Positions 43,326 through 52,043 of a DNA stretch of 64,000 nucleotides are shown piece after piece (the stretch's first letter is position 1; each line of letters opens with the position of its first letter). The stretch is from Lachnospiraceae bacterium. GTDB taxonomy: Bacteria > Bacillota > Clostridia > Lachnospirales > Lachnospiraceae. Position numbers and translations under genes: made by a program. The DNA is taken from assembly GCA_015057165.1 (NCBI GenBank), contig SVEY01000003.1:1-64000 (forward strand), in the 5' to 3' direction. A model generated the notes under the pieces. That model was not told the DNA's origin. It did no database searches and was given only the letters and a program-made list of their open reading frames with translations.

Positions 43326-44324
43326 TTATTCATCAAATACAAATAATTTATCTAACATAGATAATGTGCTAAGTTCTCCTCTTGCAGTCATATGACTTAG
43401 AGAAAATGCTCCTTGGAAAGTCTTTCTTCCTGCTATTATCTGGTCAAGAACAGTGGCAGGTAACTTTCCTGTAAAATCAATATCTTCTTCATTACCAAAA
43501 TGACAATCTATATTCTCACCATCTACTCCTATAAAGAGTGGCAACTCCCTGCCTTCAATAATAAGGGAATAATTAACCTTAATCCCCTGTGGATGAAAAT
43601 GAACCTTAAAATCATTTACATATTCTTCACTTTCTTCTCCATTAAGATCTCCATCCATTTGTTCAGAATAAATTGATGCAAGTTCAAGTACATCTTCTCT
43701 CTGTTTTCTAACAAAAATATCATCAGATACATATTCTGACAACTGCTCACCTTCTTCTGGTGTCAGATTTAATTGCTGAGGTCTGGCAACTGTTCGTGAC
43801 ACTGCCTGATTACTTGTTGGAAGGCCTTTCATCTTGTGAGAGATTGTTCTAAATAAATTCTCTGTCATCTTCTCGATGATATGAGTATATTCTTTATTGT
43901 TTTCAAATGAACTCATGTCTTCAACATATCCACAAAGACCATCACATGGAATTCCACCTAGAATCTCCCATGCTTTCTTAAGCTCTAATACCCCTTCTCT
44001 CTCCCCATAAGTAGTAGACATAACTACCGGTTGCATATAAATCTTCTCAAACTTCTCTTTATCTCCATACAACCAACATGCATCAAGAAAATGTGTCATA
44101 TAGCCACCTATTCCAAGCCACTCTATTGTTGTAGCAAGTATGATACCATCTACATTCTTAAGTGTCTGAGGAAGTGTGGATATTTGATTCTTCTGTTCAT
44201 AGATATTATATCTATGAACCTCCACCTTGAAATCATCTATAAGAACTTTCTCTATTTTCTTAAGTGCAAAAAGTGTCGGGTCATCGAGATTACCTCTTCC
44301 ACCATAGTATATATTGATTCTCAT
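43326..44324 (-). CDS. Flavodoxin-like reductase fused to SCP2-like domain
   Basis: A 332-residue protein. Residues 1-165 resemble a NADPH-dependent FMN reductase/flavodoxin fold: INIYYGGRGNLDD, GIILATTIEWLGIGGYMTHF and VVMSTTYGEREG. A charged linker with a LTPEEGEQLSEYVSDD helix follows. Residues about 240-332 look like a sterol-carrier SCP2-type lipid-binding domain: FKVHFHPQGIKVNYSLII, then LPATVLDQIIAGRKTFQGAF and ARGELSTLSMLDKLF. A flavin reductase tied to a hydrophobic-ligand domain suggests a lipophilic quinone or lipid substrate. The SCP2 assignment is moderate. Confidence 0.7.
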   Translation of the reverse strand: MRINIYYGGRGNLDDPTLFALKKIEKVLIDDFKVEVHRYNIYEQKNQISTLPQTLKNVDGIILATTIEWLGIGGYMTHFLDACWLYGDKEKFEKIYMQPVVMSTTYGEREGVLELKKAWEILGGIPCDGLCGYVEDMSSFENNKEYTHIIEKMTENLFRTISHKMKGLPTSNQAVSRTVARPQQLNLTPEEGEQLSEYVSDDIFVRKQREDVLELASIYSEQMDGDLNGEESEEYVNDFKVHFHPQGIKVNYSLIIEGRELPLFIGVDGENIDCHFGNEEDIDFTGKLPATVLDQIIAGRKTFQGAFSLSHMTARGELSTLSMLDKLFVFDE

Positions 44325-44394
44325 TAATATATCCCTCTTTCAAAAATACTAGATATATTATACTATTCTTGTATGTACCTTAGCAAATATTATT

Positions 44395-45567
44395 TTACAC
44401 TATCTTGTAACACTCATCAGCAAACATAATTGTATCTTCAGGATTAAGCTCTACCTTGTCTCTGTAGCCTAACATTTTACCATTAACACAGGTTCCATTA
44501 GTCGAATTAAGATCCTCAAGATAATATGATTTGCCTTCTCTTAATATCTTTGCATGAAACCTGCTTACAACAGGAGAATCTATTACACTGTCGTTTCCAT
44601 CTATAGATGATCCCAGACGAAATTCATCTTTATTTATTCTAATATTGTCCTTCTTTTTCTCCCCAAGATATTGTAGTTCTCCCCTCATACCACCTTCAAT
44701 TTGGCTTTCACAATCGTCAAAGCTTTTTAGTAGCACCGTCGGCTCATATATCTGCTGGTCAGGTTCATATGTAAAGTCTTCATATGTAGTATCCTGCTTC
44801 TTATTAAAATTAAAATAGTTAGTAATAATCCTTTTTATTTTTTCAAATAATGTTTCCTTCTCATTTTCTTCAAATATATCTATACTATTGTGCCCCCATA
44901 TATAGTCATCATCATCTGACAGAAGCCTTCTTTTGAAATCACTTTTTTTATTAGTTTCTTCCTCTTCATTATTTGTATTATATTCTTCTAATTCCTCAGA
45001 GTAATTATTATCTGTATCATTTTTATTAGTGGAATACTCGCAATTAATTTCTTTATCTATAAGGTTAATTATTCCTTCAATTGTATTGCCCTCAATTCCA
45101 CTATCATACAGCTTAAAGCAAAAATCCATCATTTCTTTACTTACATTATCCATAAAGAATTCCAATATATTATCAAGACTTGATTGATTATTGTCTGGAC
45201 AATATATTAACATTAGCTTCCATTCCATATCATTCTTCACAACAAAAATAGTATCTATATCTATAGACAAATGATTGACATCTATCAGAAATCTTTCTGT
45301 CTCATCAATTGCTATTTTCAAATACAGAAACACCTTCCTCATTAATTCATAAGTTATGGTCTGCTGCATCAAATAATCTTTAAGTGACACAAGACCTGTT
45401 ATGTCATACCACACTTGTGTAACATTATTGATTTCAACTGTATGAAATGGCACTAATACATCTATATCGTTATATCTTAGTATATTTTTCTCATATCCTG
45501 CGTTCTCAAAACCACTTTCCACAATCATAAAACTATTCTTAAGATCTCTTTTAAATTTATAATCCAT
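44395..45567 (-). CDS. FHA-domain protein (DUF6382 N-terminus)
   Basis: A 390-residue cytosolic protein. The N-terminal about 170 residues match the DUF6382 type found with Tad loci of Lachnospiraceae (YKFKRDLKNSFMIVESGF, then TYELMRKVFLYLKIAIDE). A long acidic Asn/Glu-rich region follows. The C-terminal FHA domain (about 300-390) has FRLGSSIDGNDSVI, SRFHAKILREG and YLEDLNSTNGTCVNG, the phosphothreonine-binding motifs. It starts 4 bases after the last tad gene and probably links pilus or secretion activity to Ser/Thr phosphorylation. Confidence 0.85.
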   Translation of the reverse strand: MDYKFKRDLKNSFMIVESGFENAGYEKNILRYNDIDVLVPFHTVEINNVTQVWYDITGLVSLKDYLMQQTITYELMRKVFLYLKIAIDETERFLIDVNHLSIDIDTIFVVKNDMEWKLMLIYCPDNNQSSLDNILEFFMDNVSKEMMDFCFKLYDSGIEGNTIEGIINLIDKEINCEYSTNKNDTDNNYSEELEEYNTNNEEEETNKKSDFKRRLLSDDDDYIWGHNSIDIFEENEKETLFEKIKRIITNYFNFNKKQDTTYEDFTYEPDQQIYEPTVLLKSFDDCESQIEGGMRGELQYLGEKKKDNIRINKDEFRLGSSIDGNDSVIDSPVVSRFHAKILREGKSYYLEDLNSTNGTCVNGKMLGYRDKVELNPEDTIMFADECYKIV

Positions 45568-45570
45568 GAA

Positions 45571-45798
45571 CTACCTCCCAAAGCTTTGTATTATCTGTGC
45601 AAAACGAAAAGCTCCTACACTATCAAAACTATAGTCTTTCATTTTCTCTGTTATAAAATCAACATTTTCGTGATAAACAATAAACATAATTAAGAATAAG
45701 GATAACAGTACCCCCATAGTTATTACCAAAACAAAAGATGCTTCTACTGTAAGACTTGCTTTGTAGCATCCCATATTATCATCTTCTATCTTTCTCAT
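45571..45798 (-). CDS. Short TadE-like pseudopilin
   Basis: A 75-residue protein with one membrane helix (about 20-42) preceded by KASLTVEASFVLV, the prepilin-like TVEA motif of TadE/TadF minor pilins cut by a TadV-type peptidase. Only about 30 residues follow the helix, so it is shorter than usual for TadE. Its ATG overlaps the TGA of the prepilin peptidase gene (ATGA), with GGAGGG upstream. Confidence 0.75.
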   Translation of the reverse strand: MRKIEDDNMGCYKASLTVEASFVLVITMGVLLSLFLIMFIVYHENVDFITEKMKDYSFDSVGAFRFAQIIQSFGR

Positions 45799-46223
45799 AG
45801 CATCCCTCCGTTAAAAAATAAAGACAGGACATACACTGCTAATATAAATGGAACAAGGGGAATCTCCGTCTCTTTCTTTTTCTTCTTAAATACCATTAAT
45901 ATAAGGCCATATATACCAGCTAAGCTTGTTGATAACCAGAGCAATATCAAGTTGTTCCAAAACCCCAGATAAATACCTGTCGCCACAAATATTAGACCAT
46001 CACCATATCCTATCTTTTCTTTAGACAGATATCCAATAATTAGAAGAACCACTCCAATTAATGCTCCAAGTACCATGTCAATCCAGGTAATTCTCTGATA
46101 GACAATATGTAGAATCACCCCCAGTATTGCAAATACATTAACTACCACAAGTCTTATCCTTTTTATTCTATAGTCCTCTATTCCACAAATTCCAAGAAGA
46201 CTTAGTAAACCAACTGCTTCCAT
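45795..46223 (-). CDS. Prepilin peptidase (TadV/CpaA-like), second copy
   Basis: A 142-residue polytopic protease of family A24. The catalytic aspartates are in IEDYRIKRIR (first) and IGYGDGLIF (second, GxGD). About four to five helices. It is shorter than the other A24 protein of this locus at 53000..53509 and lies between two TadE-like genes, so it may process minor pilins rather than the major Flp pilin. Confidence 0.82.
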   Translation of the reverse strand: MEAVGLLSLLGICGIEDYRIKRIRLVVVNVFAILGVILHIVYQRITWIDMVLGALIGVVLLIIGYLSKEKIGYGDGLIFVATGIYLGFWNNLILLWLSTSLAGIYGLILMVFKKKKKETEIPLVPFILAVYVLSLFFNGGML

Positions 46224-46253
46224 CTTTGACTCCTTTTTTAGGTTTAATCTATT

Positions 46254-47117
46254 TTAATTTGCGCATTTTCCACAAGGATGATAAGATTCTGCGTCTTCTA
46301 TTTTTATTCTATTAACACTCCTTTTTAATGCGCTACAATTCAGACTACTGTGATATACATCACCATAATCTGTGATATATACAATCCCACTATTTCTTTT
46401 TCCTTTACATAAAGGACAGGAACTATATTTGCCTCCTGACACACTTCTGGCATCCTTTAGCATCCCTTCTCCAATTGCATGAACAGATGGTTTAAGATAA
46501 GGACAACTCAGACTTCTGTGATAGGCTTGCCCATATTTTGTAACATACACATAATCACCTTTATCTTCTCCCTCTAATGGATCATACCCCACCCATTTTC
46601 TACTGCATGCAACACTTGACATTTTTATTATCTTTTTCCCAAATATAGTTATGGGATTTTTCATATTGTAATTACAAACTATGTTAATATAATTTTTATC
46701 AAATTCACTATTGGTATAATCTAGTCCAAACACTCCTCCAACTACTTCTTCTGACACCCTATCAAGGCCTGCTATCATAGCACTACATTGTCCTATTATA
46801 AGGACACCATCATCTATGCTACTTTCGCTTATTATTGCTGAGTGTTCTCTTGCCACCTTGTTTATTACATAATCTATCCCCCATTGAACATACATAACTC
46901 GAAAAAAATAAAGAAAGAATACAACCATAAGCAAGCTTAATGGTATAATAAAAGTAGCTTCTACTGTATAGGATGCTTTAAAACGGAGGTTGCATAGTGG
47001 TGCCTCTTTGGGAAAATGAATTAATGATTTGAAATATGCCAAGAAATTATTTACTATTTTTTCTCTTTTGATTCGTAACTTAAGACGGGTTATAGTTCTA
47101 ATAGAAAGAGACACCAC
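46254..47117 (-). CDS. TadE-like protein with duplicated Cys-rich domain
   Basis: A 287-residue protein. After a basic N-terminus, FKASYTVEATFIIPLSLLMV forms the TadE prepilin-like motif and membrane helix (about 47-75). The exported part ends in two similar blocks: YVYVTKYGQAYHRSLSCPYL...SCPLC (about 192-240) and VYITDYGDVYHSSLNCSALK...PCGKC (about 245-287). Each has Y-H-x-S-L-x-C and a terminal C-x2-C, which suggests a metal- or disulfide-bound module. The start is GTG with AGGAGG 7 bases upstream. It is part of the Tad run. Confidence 0.82.
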   Translation of the reverse strand: MVSLSIRTITRLKLRIKREKIVNNFLAYFKSLIHFPKEAPLCNLRFKASYTVEATFIIPLSLLMVVFFLYFFRVMYVQWGIDYVINKVAREHSAIISESSIDDGVLIIGQCSAMIAGLDRVSEEVVGGVFGLDYTNSEFDKNYINIVCNYNMKNPITIFGKKIIKMSSVACSRKWVGYDPLEGEDKGDYVYVTKYGQAYHRSLSCPYLKPSVHAIGEGMLKDARSVSGGKYSSCPLCKGKRNSGIVYITDYGDVYHSSLNCSALKRSVNRIKIEDAESYHPCGKCAN

Positions 47118-47144
47118 TATACAACCTCCTTTCTTTCAATTTGT

Positions 47145-48653
47145 TTATAGATATGATCTATACTCCTTTTTCTTCAAACTGTAATAATCCAGAAAAGGAA
47201 CATCTAATGTTATTAAACTAAAGAACATTGGATCACCTTCATAATTCATTGTCATATTCATATCACATATAAGATGATCCATTTTGAGATTTTCATAATA
47301 AGGCAAGGCATTCATAGAAGTCTCTATCATATCAAGTGCCCTCATACTTTCATCTCTAGATGGTTCTATAACGAGAAATGTAAGAAGATAATCTTCATAA
47401 CTCATACCAGCTTCACTGTTTTTTGCCATAAAATTCTCATCAATACAAGCAGGGATATTATATAAATCACTGGTCCACTCTGCGCTTGTTTTTATAGGCA
47501 TTATCCTTCCCCCATCAAGTAGAAGTCGAACATCTAAGACAGCTTCTATATAAGCCCATGCAGCCATAAGGGCATAATGTACTATCTCAATTATTGCAGG
47601 ATTAAGTGTTATTCCCGCAAGTGCAACTGATAGTTCTAATGCTTCACCATTTCGAATTGGATCTTTATATAATGCAATAAAATTTGCAACCTCTCTTATT
47701 GCCAGAAGGCGAGATACAATGCTTTTCAAATTATCAGTATCATTGTCTTTTCCAGCAATGATATATTCTATCTCGTATTCCTGTCCGCTATGATTAAGAT
47801 TTTTACCGTAGTATTGAAATTTGTCTCTTAGATACACAGAAAAAATCACTTTATCAACAGTTGTTGCTTTTGATGGATTCCTACTATTGCCATGTTCAAG
47901 ATTTCTATGTGACACACTATTCGCTAAATCGAAAGTTTTACTAGATACTTCCTTATCACTTGGAATTACTTGTTCAAGAACTCCTTTACTTTTAAAAGCA
48001 CTTACATCATCTACAAGGTGCTCACCTTTCCTTTTCTGTTCCTCCGTAACCTTAGATACATCCACATCATATACTTTGTCGCTTTTTTCTTTAGGAACAC
48101 TATCTGGATTCTTAAGAGCGTTGTCACCATCAGTAATCATTTTATCTACATTACTGTTAAGTCCTTCGTAACCACTTAGTTCCTTTGATTTATCGCCAAT
48201 ATCAGATATCAATTCGCTACCAAGATTCTCTTTGTAATAAAGTGCTGCCTCATGAATAAATGGTTCTCCATTGTTATCCGTAAGAAGCATATAATCATCA
48301 ATTTCTACCTCTGTTGGATTTAATGAAAAATAATCTACTTCTCCCATAGTCTGCATATTAGCAAAATCAAGTATTCTTTCTCTTAGAAAATTAACTCCCT
48401 TTTCATCAGTTCCGTGAGCCCTGTCTATTCCCAGAATTCCATATTGCTCCCACATAGGCTTTATATATTCTGAAAATGTATTATCTGCAACAGTTGATGT
48501 TACAAATCTTGCTTTAGCATCCAGTCCGTAAAACCTGCCTGTCTCAATAAGGGTAAATCCCAGAGAAGTAATCATCATTATTGTCATACACATAAACAGG
48601 GTTATTGATCCTCTTTGTTCTTTGATAGATTTATTGACGATATTATATTTCAT
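47145..48653 (-). CDS. DUF5702 protein of Tad locus (TadG-like)
   Basis: A 502-residue protein with one N-terminal membrane helix (EQRGSITLFMCMTIMMITSL) and a large extracytoplasmic part, the pattern of DUF5702 proteins in clostridial Tad loci. The helix region (RGSITLF) resembles the TadG/pseudopilin N-terminus. The exported part has long helical stretches and a Lys/Asp/Glu-rich middle. It probably takes part in pilus assembly or anchoring in the envelope. Its ATG region lies directly after the pilin gene, with which it shares one base at the stop. Confidence 0.82.
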   Translation of the reverse strand: MKYNIVNKSIKEQRGSITLFMCMTIMMITSLGFTLIETGRFYGLDAKARFVTSTVADNTFSEYIKPMWEQYGILGIDRAHGTDEKGVNFLRERILDFANMQTMGEVDYFSLNPTEVEIDDYMLLTDNNGEPFIHEAALYYKENLGSELISDIGDKSKELSGYEGLNSNVDKMITDGDNALKNPDSVPKEKSDKVYDVDVSKVTEEQKRKGEHLVDDVSAFKSKGVLEQVIPSDKEVSSKTFDLANSVSHRNLEHGNSRNPSKATTVDKVIFSVYLRDKFQYYGKNLNHSGQEYEIEYIIAGKDNDTDNLKSIVSRLLAIREVANFIALYKDPIRNGEALELSVALAGITLNPAIIEIVHYALMAAWAYIEAVLDVRLLLDGGRIMPIKTSAEWTSDLYNIPACIDENFMAKNSEAGMSYEDYLLTFLVIEPSRDESMRALDMIETSMNALPYYENLKMDHLICDMNMTMNYEGDPMFFSLITLDVPFLDYYSLKKKEYRSYL

Positions 48654-48829
48654 TAAACTGTTCCTGCTTTGTCTGTTATGGTGCTAAATATGTCATTAAC
48701 AAGGTTGGTTAATTGCTTCTTAAAAATCAGAACAAGCCCAATTAAAACCACCACAATTAATATAATCTCTACTACTCCTATTCCATCTTCTTCTTTAATA
48801 AAATTCTTCATTGTTTCTAATACTTTCAT
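48653..48829 (-). CDS. Flp/Fap-type IVb major pilin
   Basis: A 58-residue pilin precursor: a charged leader MKVLETMKNFIKEEDGIG, then VVEIILIVVVLIGLVLIF, the hydrophobic assembly helix, and a short tail (KQLTNLVNDIFSTITDKAG). The cut is expected after the glycine of EEDGIG, with the Glu of VVEI at the conserved +5-type position. Start MKVLET chosen because GGAGGAG lies 6 bases upstream. It would be processed by one of the two A24 peptidases of the locus. Confidence 0.85.
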   Translation of the reverse strand: MKVLETMKNFIKEEDGIGVVEIILIVVVLIGLVLIFKKQLTNLVNDIFSTITDKAGTV

Positions 48830-48867
48830 ATACATCTCCTCCTATCTAAATCTACTAACATTAATTA

Positions 48868-50130
48868 CTATATTGATTGCATATTAAATATTGATGGTGC
48901 AATTATAATTACTAATACGATGCCAAGAAGTCCAATCATAGGGAATAACAACTTAGTAGAAGCCTCTTCTCCGGCTATTCTTACATATTGTTTTTGCATT
49001 TCGAATGCTTCTTTTTCTTCATTGTTTAATTCTTCTATCATCCCTTTAGTACCTTTTTTCAGATTGCTACTAAGAAGACTCGATAACCTTCTATACTCTC
49101 TTGTAGGACAATACACAGTTAGAAGCTCATAGGCTTTTAATTCACTTCTGCCCTCTTCCATTTCACGACACATTCTAAGGACGCCTTCAAATCCAGGTTC
49201 TCTTGCTTTAGCTCTTCTTCTAATATACTCGTCGCTTATCCTAAACATTGCATTTTTCACACTAAGTCCTGCCCCCACATATAATGCAAGACTTTCTACA
49301 ATTTTCGGATAATCCCTAATTAGACTTTTTGTATATTTTTCTTTCTTTGTCTTCTCCTCTTTCATCTGACCAAGGATCATTGCAATAGCTGCAAAAGCTC
49401 CAAGCAGCCCTATTTTTGCTCCTAGATAAGTGTATTTTTTGCTCCATGTTACATCCTTTTCTCCGATTCTTTCAGGTAGTTCTATTACCTCCTCATCTGT
49501 ATCAAACAAATCACTTATTATCTTTCTTATGTAGTAATCTATTCCGTATGATGAAGTAGTATCTAATGGTTCAACCTGAAATGAAAAACTATATAAATCA
49601 GTATAGTCTTCACAAGTCAGGGTAACAGTTGCCTCTATTATTGTTTCCTTCTCTAAATTGTCATAATTAATTTCTCCCTCTGAACCCACGATTTTATAAT
49701 CACTCAATTGCCATTCAGCCTTAACCATTCCATCTGAATATTTTTCCTTCATAACAACAGGTTTGTTAACGCAATCTAAGTCTTCGTTGTCACCTTTAAA
49801 TGTCTCCTCAATTTCTTCTTTAGCCTTATCTACTAATGACTCTTTCTCCTCTTTAGTATGTAACTTTGCTGGAACATCTATAGTAATATCTGTAGTATTA
49901 TCATCTGTCGTATACTCTAACTCCTCCGTCTCATCACTCTCTCCAACTGCAGGTCTTTCTAGTAAATTATCAAATAAAACCTTATTGTTAAGATACTCTC
50001 CTACAGACGCTACTATCCCCACAATTTCCACTATTATTACAATCCTAAGGACTTTCTTTGGCAAAAGAGGTTCTACCTTCTTAGTCTTAGACAATATAAT
50101 TGTTGCTATTAATAACACTGCTGAAACCAA
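48868..50130 (-). CDS. tadC: Tad secretion membrane protein TadC-like
   Basis: A 420-residue type II secretion F-domain protein. The C-terminal part has ESLALYVGAGLSVKNAMFRI, a long cytosolic helix with REMEEGRSELKAYELL, then KLLFPMIGLLGIVLVIIIAP. An N-terminal extension of about 240 residues holds two membrane helices around an extracytoplasmic, Glu/Asp/Thr-rich segment (about 70-215), unlike the compact TadC of Proteobacteria. The start is TTG with GAGGAGG 6 bases upstream. Confidence 0.82.
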   Translation of the reverse strand: MVSAVLLIATIILSKTKKVEPLLPKKVLRIVIIVEIVGIVASVGEYLNNKVLFDNLLERPAVGESDETEELEYTTDDNTTDITIDVPAKLHTKEEKESLVDKAKEEIEETFKGDNEDLDCVNKPVVMKEKYSDGMVKAEWQLSDYKIVGSEGEINYDNLEKETIIEATVTLTCEDYTDLYSFSFQVEPLDTTSSYGIDYYIRKIISDLFDTDEEVIELPERIGEKDVTWSKKYTYLGAKIGLLGAFAAIAMILGQMKEEKTKKEKYTKSLIRDYPKIVESLALYVGAGLSVKNAMFRISDEYIRRRAKAREPGFEGVLRMCREMEEGRSELKAYELLTVYCPTREYRRLSSLLSSNLKKGTKGMIEELNNEEKEAFEMQKQYVRIAGEEASTKLLFPMIGLLGIVLVIIIAPSIFNMQSI

Positions 50131-50142
50131 TGTATTCCTCCT

Positions 50143-50889
50143 CTAATACTTTATAGTTACTATTCTCTTTGCTATATAAAGACATGCTACATATAATCCC
50201 AGGCTTAATGTCATAACCACTATCCCCATAACATTGTGATACAGAGGTTCAATAAATTCATTGGCAGTTAGTCCTATGTATATTAGTATTCCAAGTGGCA
50301 TAACACCCATTATCTTCATTTCAAATTGTTTCTCTGCCAGCTGAGTATTAATCTGTTGCTTTACTTCAAGTCTCTCTTCTATTCTCTCTGCACTACTTGA
50401 AATGTTTCTAATATAATTTCCTCCAAGCCTTTTTGCATAGCCTATGGTATAAGCAAAATTAATTATCTCTTCATATTGGTAATAGGAGGCAAAATCACTT
50501 ATTGCCTGCTCAACAGGTTTTTTAAGGCCAAGCTGTTTTTGCATAATCCTTATACCAGAAAGAACATATGCCTTTTCTCCACATATACTACTTATTTCTT
50601 TATCGAGAATCATCACTGCATTTTCTAAGGAATGTCCGCTTCTTAGTTCACTGCATATAACCTTTAACATTTCACGAAATTCAATTAACACTTTCTCCCT
50701 TTTTATCTCACTATTTCTTTCATAGAAATAGTACAAGGTTCCTAATAAAACAACAGGATATAATACTAATGCTATAAATGATCTGTAGAAAAGCCATGCT
50801 ATAAGTATTGTTATTACTGCCGATGCAATTAAGACTTTTGGATCCTTAATAGTTTCTCTGTATTTTGTAAGCTCGATTTTCTTATCCAT
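50143..50889 (-). CDS. tadB: Tad secretion membrane protein TadB-like
   Basis: A 248-residue F-domain membrane protein that pairs with TadC as the inner-membrane platform. REMLKVICSELRSGHSLENA, EEIINFAYTIGYAKRLGGNY and QFEMKIMGVMPLGILIYIGL are the usual blocks. Its 5' end overlaps the 3' end of cpaF by 61 bases. The RBS (AAGGGG, about 12 bases before the ATG) lies inside cpaF. Confidence 0.85.
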   Translation of the reverse strand: MDKKIELTKYRETIKDPKVLIASAVITILIAWLFYRSFIALVLYPVVLLGTLYYFYERNSEIKREKVLIEFREMLKVICSELRSGHSLENAVMILDKEISSICGEKAYVLSGIRIMQKQLGLKKPVEQAISDFASYYQYEEIINFAYTIGYAKRLGGNYIRNISSSAERIEERLEVKQQINTQLAEKQFEMKIMGVMPLGILIYIGLTANEFIEPLYHNVMGIVVMTLSLGLYVACLYIAKRIVTIKY

Positions 50890-52034
50890 TTACTATCTTT
50901 CCCCTTGCTTTCATAGTCGAATTCATACAACTTATTTAATTTAATATCCTCTTCTTCTACCCCAATTACTTCAGATATCTCAATGAGCTTTCTTTCACCA
51001 TTAGGTAATCTCCCAAGATGAATAAAGACATCTATTGCTGATGCAATTTGTTTCCTAATAGCTAGCACAGGAATATCCATTCCTTGTAGCACCATTGTCT
51101 CTAGTCTTGATATCATATCAGTAGATGAATTGGCATGACCTGTACTCAAACTTCCATCATGTCCTGTATTACATGCCTGTAACACCTCAATAGCCTCTGG
51201 GCCTCTACACTCTCCTACAATAATCCTATTAGGTCGCATTCTTAGAGAAGTTCTGACTAGGTCCCGTATTGTTACTTCTAGGTCGCCTTCGATGTTTTCT
51301 CTTCTTGCTTCTAACCTTACAAGATTATTAATTCCAATGATTTGTAGCTCAGCAGCGTCTTCTATTGTTATTACACGCTCATCTTCTTCTATGAATTCAG
51401 TAAGTGCGTTAAGAAACGTAGTTTTGCCCGAACCTGTACCTCCGGAAATAAATATGTTATACCTTGCCTTAATAAGTTTTTTAAGGAAGGATTTTATCTC
51501 ATCATTAATGGAATTAAATTCTATTAAGCGATTTAATGTAATAGGTTCCTTAGAAAATCTTCTTATAGACATTACGCTTCCATCTATTGCAATAGGCGGA
51601 AGGACAATATTTACTCTCGAACCATCTGAAAGCCGAGTATCAACTATAGGTGTAGTTTCATTTATAACCTGATTATTCGCGCCAACAATCTGTTGTATTA
51701 CATCATCTAATTTCTCCTTTGTGCTAAAATGACAATCCGTTTCAATCACCTTTCCCCACTTTTCTATAAAGATATGATTGTAACCATTAATCATTATTTC
51801 TGTTATGTCTTCATCTTCTAAAAGCTGAGATAGAACATCATATTTTCTTAGAGAATAAAATAGTTCTTTTTGAAGCTTTATTCTGTCTTCCACATCTAAT
51901 GGTCTTTCTCTTGCATACTCGCATATCTCTTCCTGGATCCTATCCATTATTGCGTCATCATCAATATCTATGCTTACATCAACGCTTTCAAAAAGCCGTC
52001 TCTCTATTATGTTAAATGCTTCACTATACTCCAT
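50829..52034 (-). CDS. cpaF: Tad secretion ATPase TadA/CpaF
   Basis: A 401-residue secretion ATPase of the VirB11/GspE type that powers Flp pilus assembly. An N-terminal helical domain with DEDITEIMINGYNHIFIEKW is followed by Walker A ISGGTGSGKTTFLNAL, the Asp box ERVITIEDAAELQI, Walker B RMRPNRIIVGECRGPEAIEV and the His box GHDGSLSTGHANSS. All catalytic blocks are intact. Confidence 0.95.
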   Translation of the reverse strand: MEYSEAFNIIERRLFESVDVSIDIDDDAIMDRIQEEICEYARERPLDVEDRIKLQKELFYSLRKYDVLSQLLEDEDITEIMINGYNHIFIEKWGKVIETDCHFSTKEKLDDVIQQIVGANNQVINETTPIVDTRLSDGSRVNIVLPPIAIDGSVMSIRRFSKEPITLNRLIEFNSINDEIKSFLKKLIKARYNIFISGGTGSGKTTFLNALTEFIEEDERVITIEDAAELQIIGINNLVRLEARRENIEGDLEVTIRDLVRTSLRMRPNRIIVGECRGPEAIEVLQACNTGHDGSLSTGHANSSTDMISRLETMVLQGMDIPVLAIRKQIASAIDVFIHLGRLPNGERKLIEISEVIGVEEEDIKLNKLYEFDYESKGKDSKWIRKSSLQNTEKLLRIQKS

Positions 52035-52043
52035 ACGAATCTC

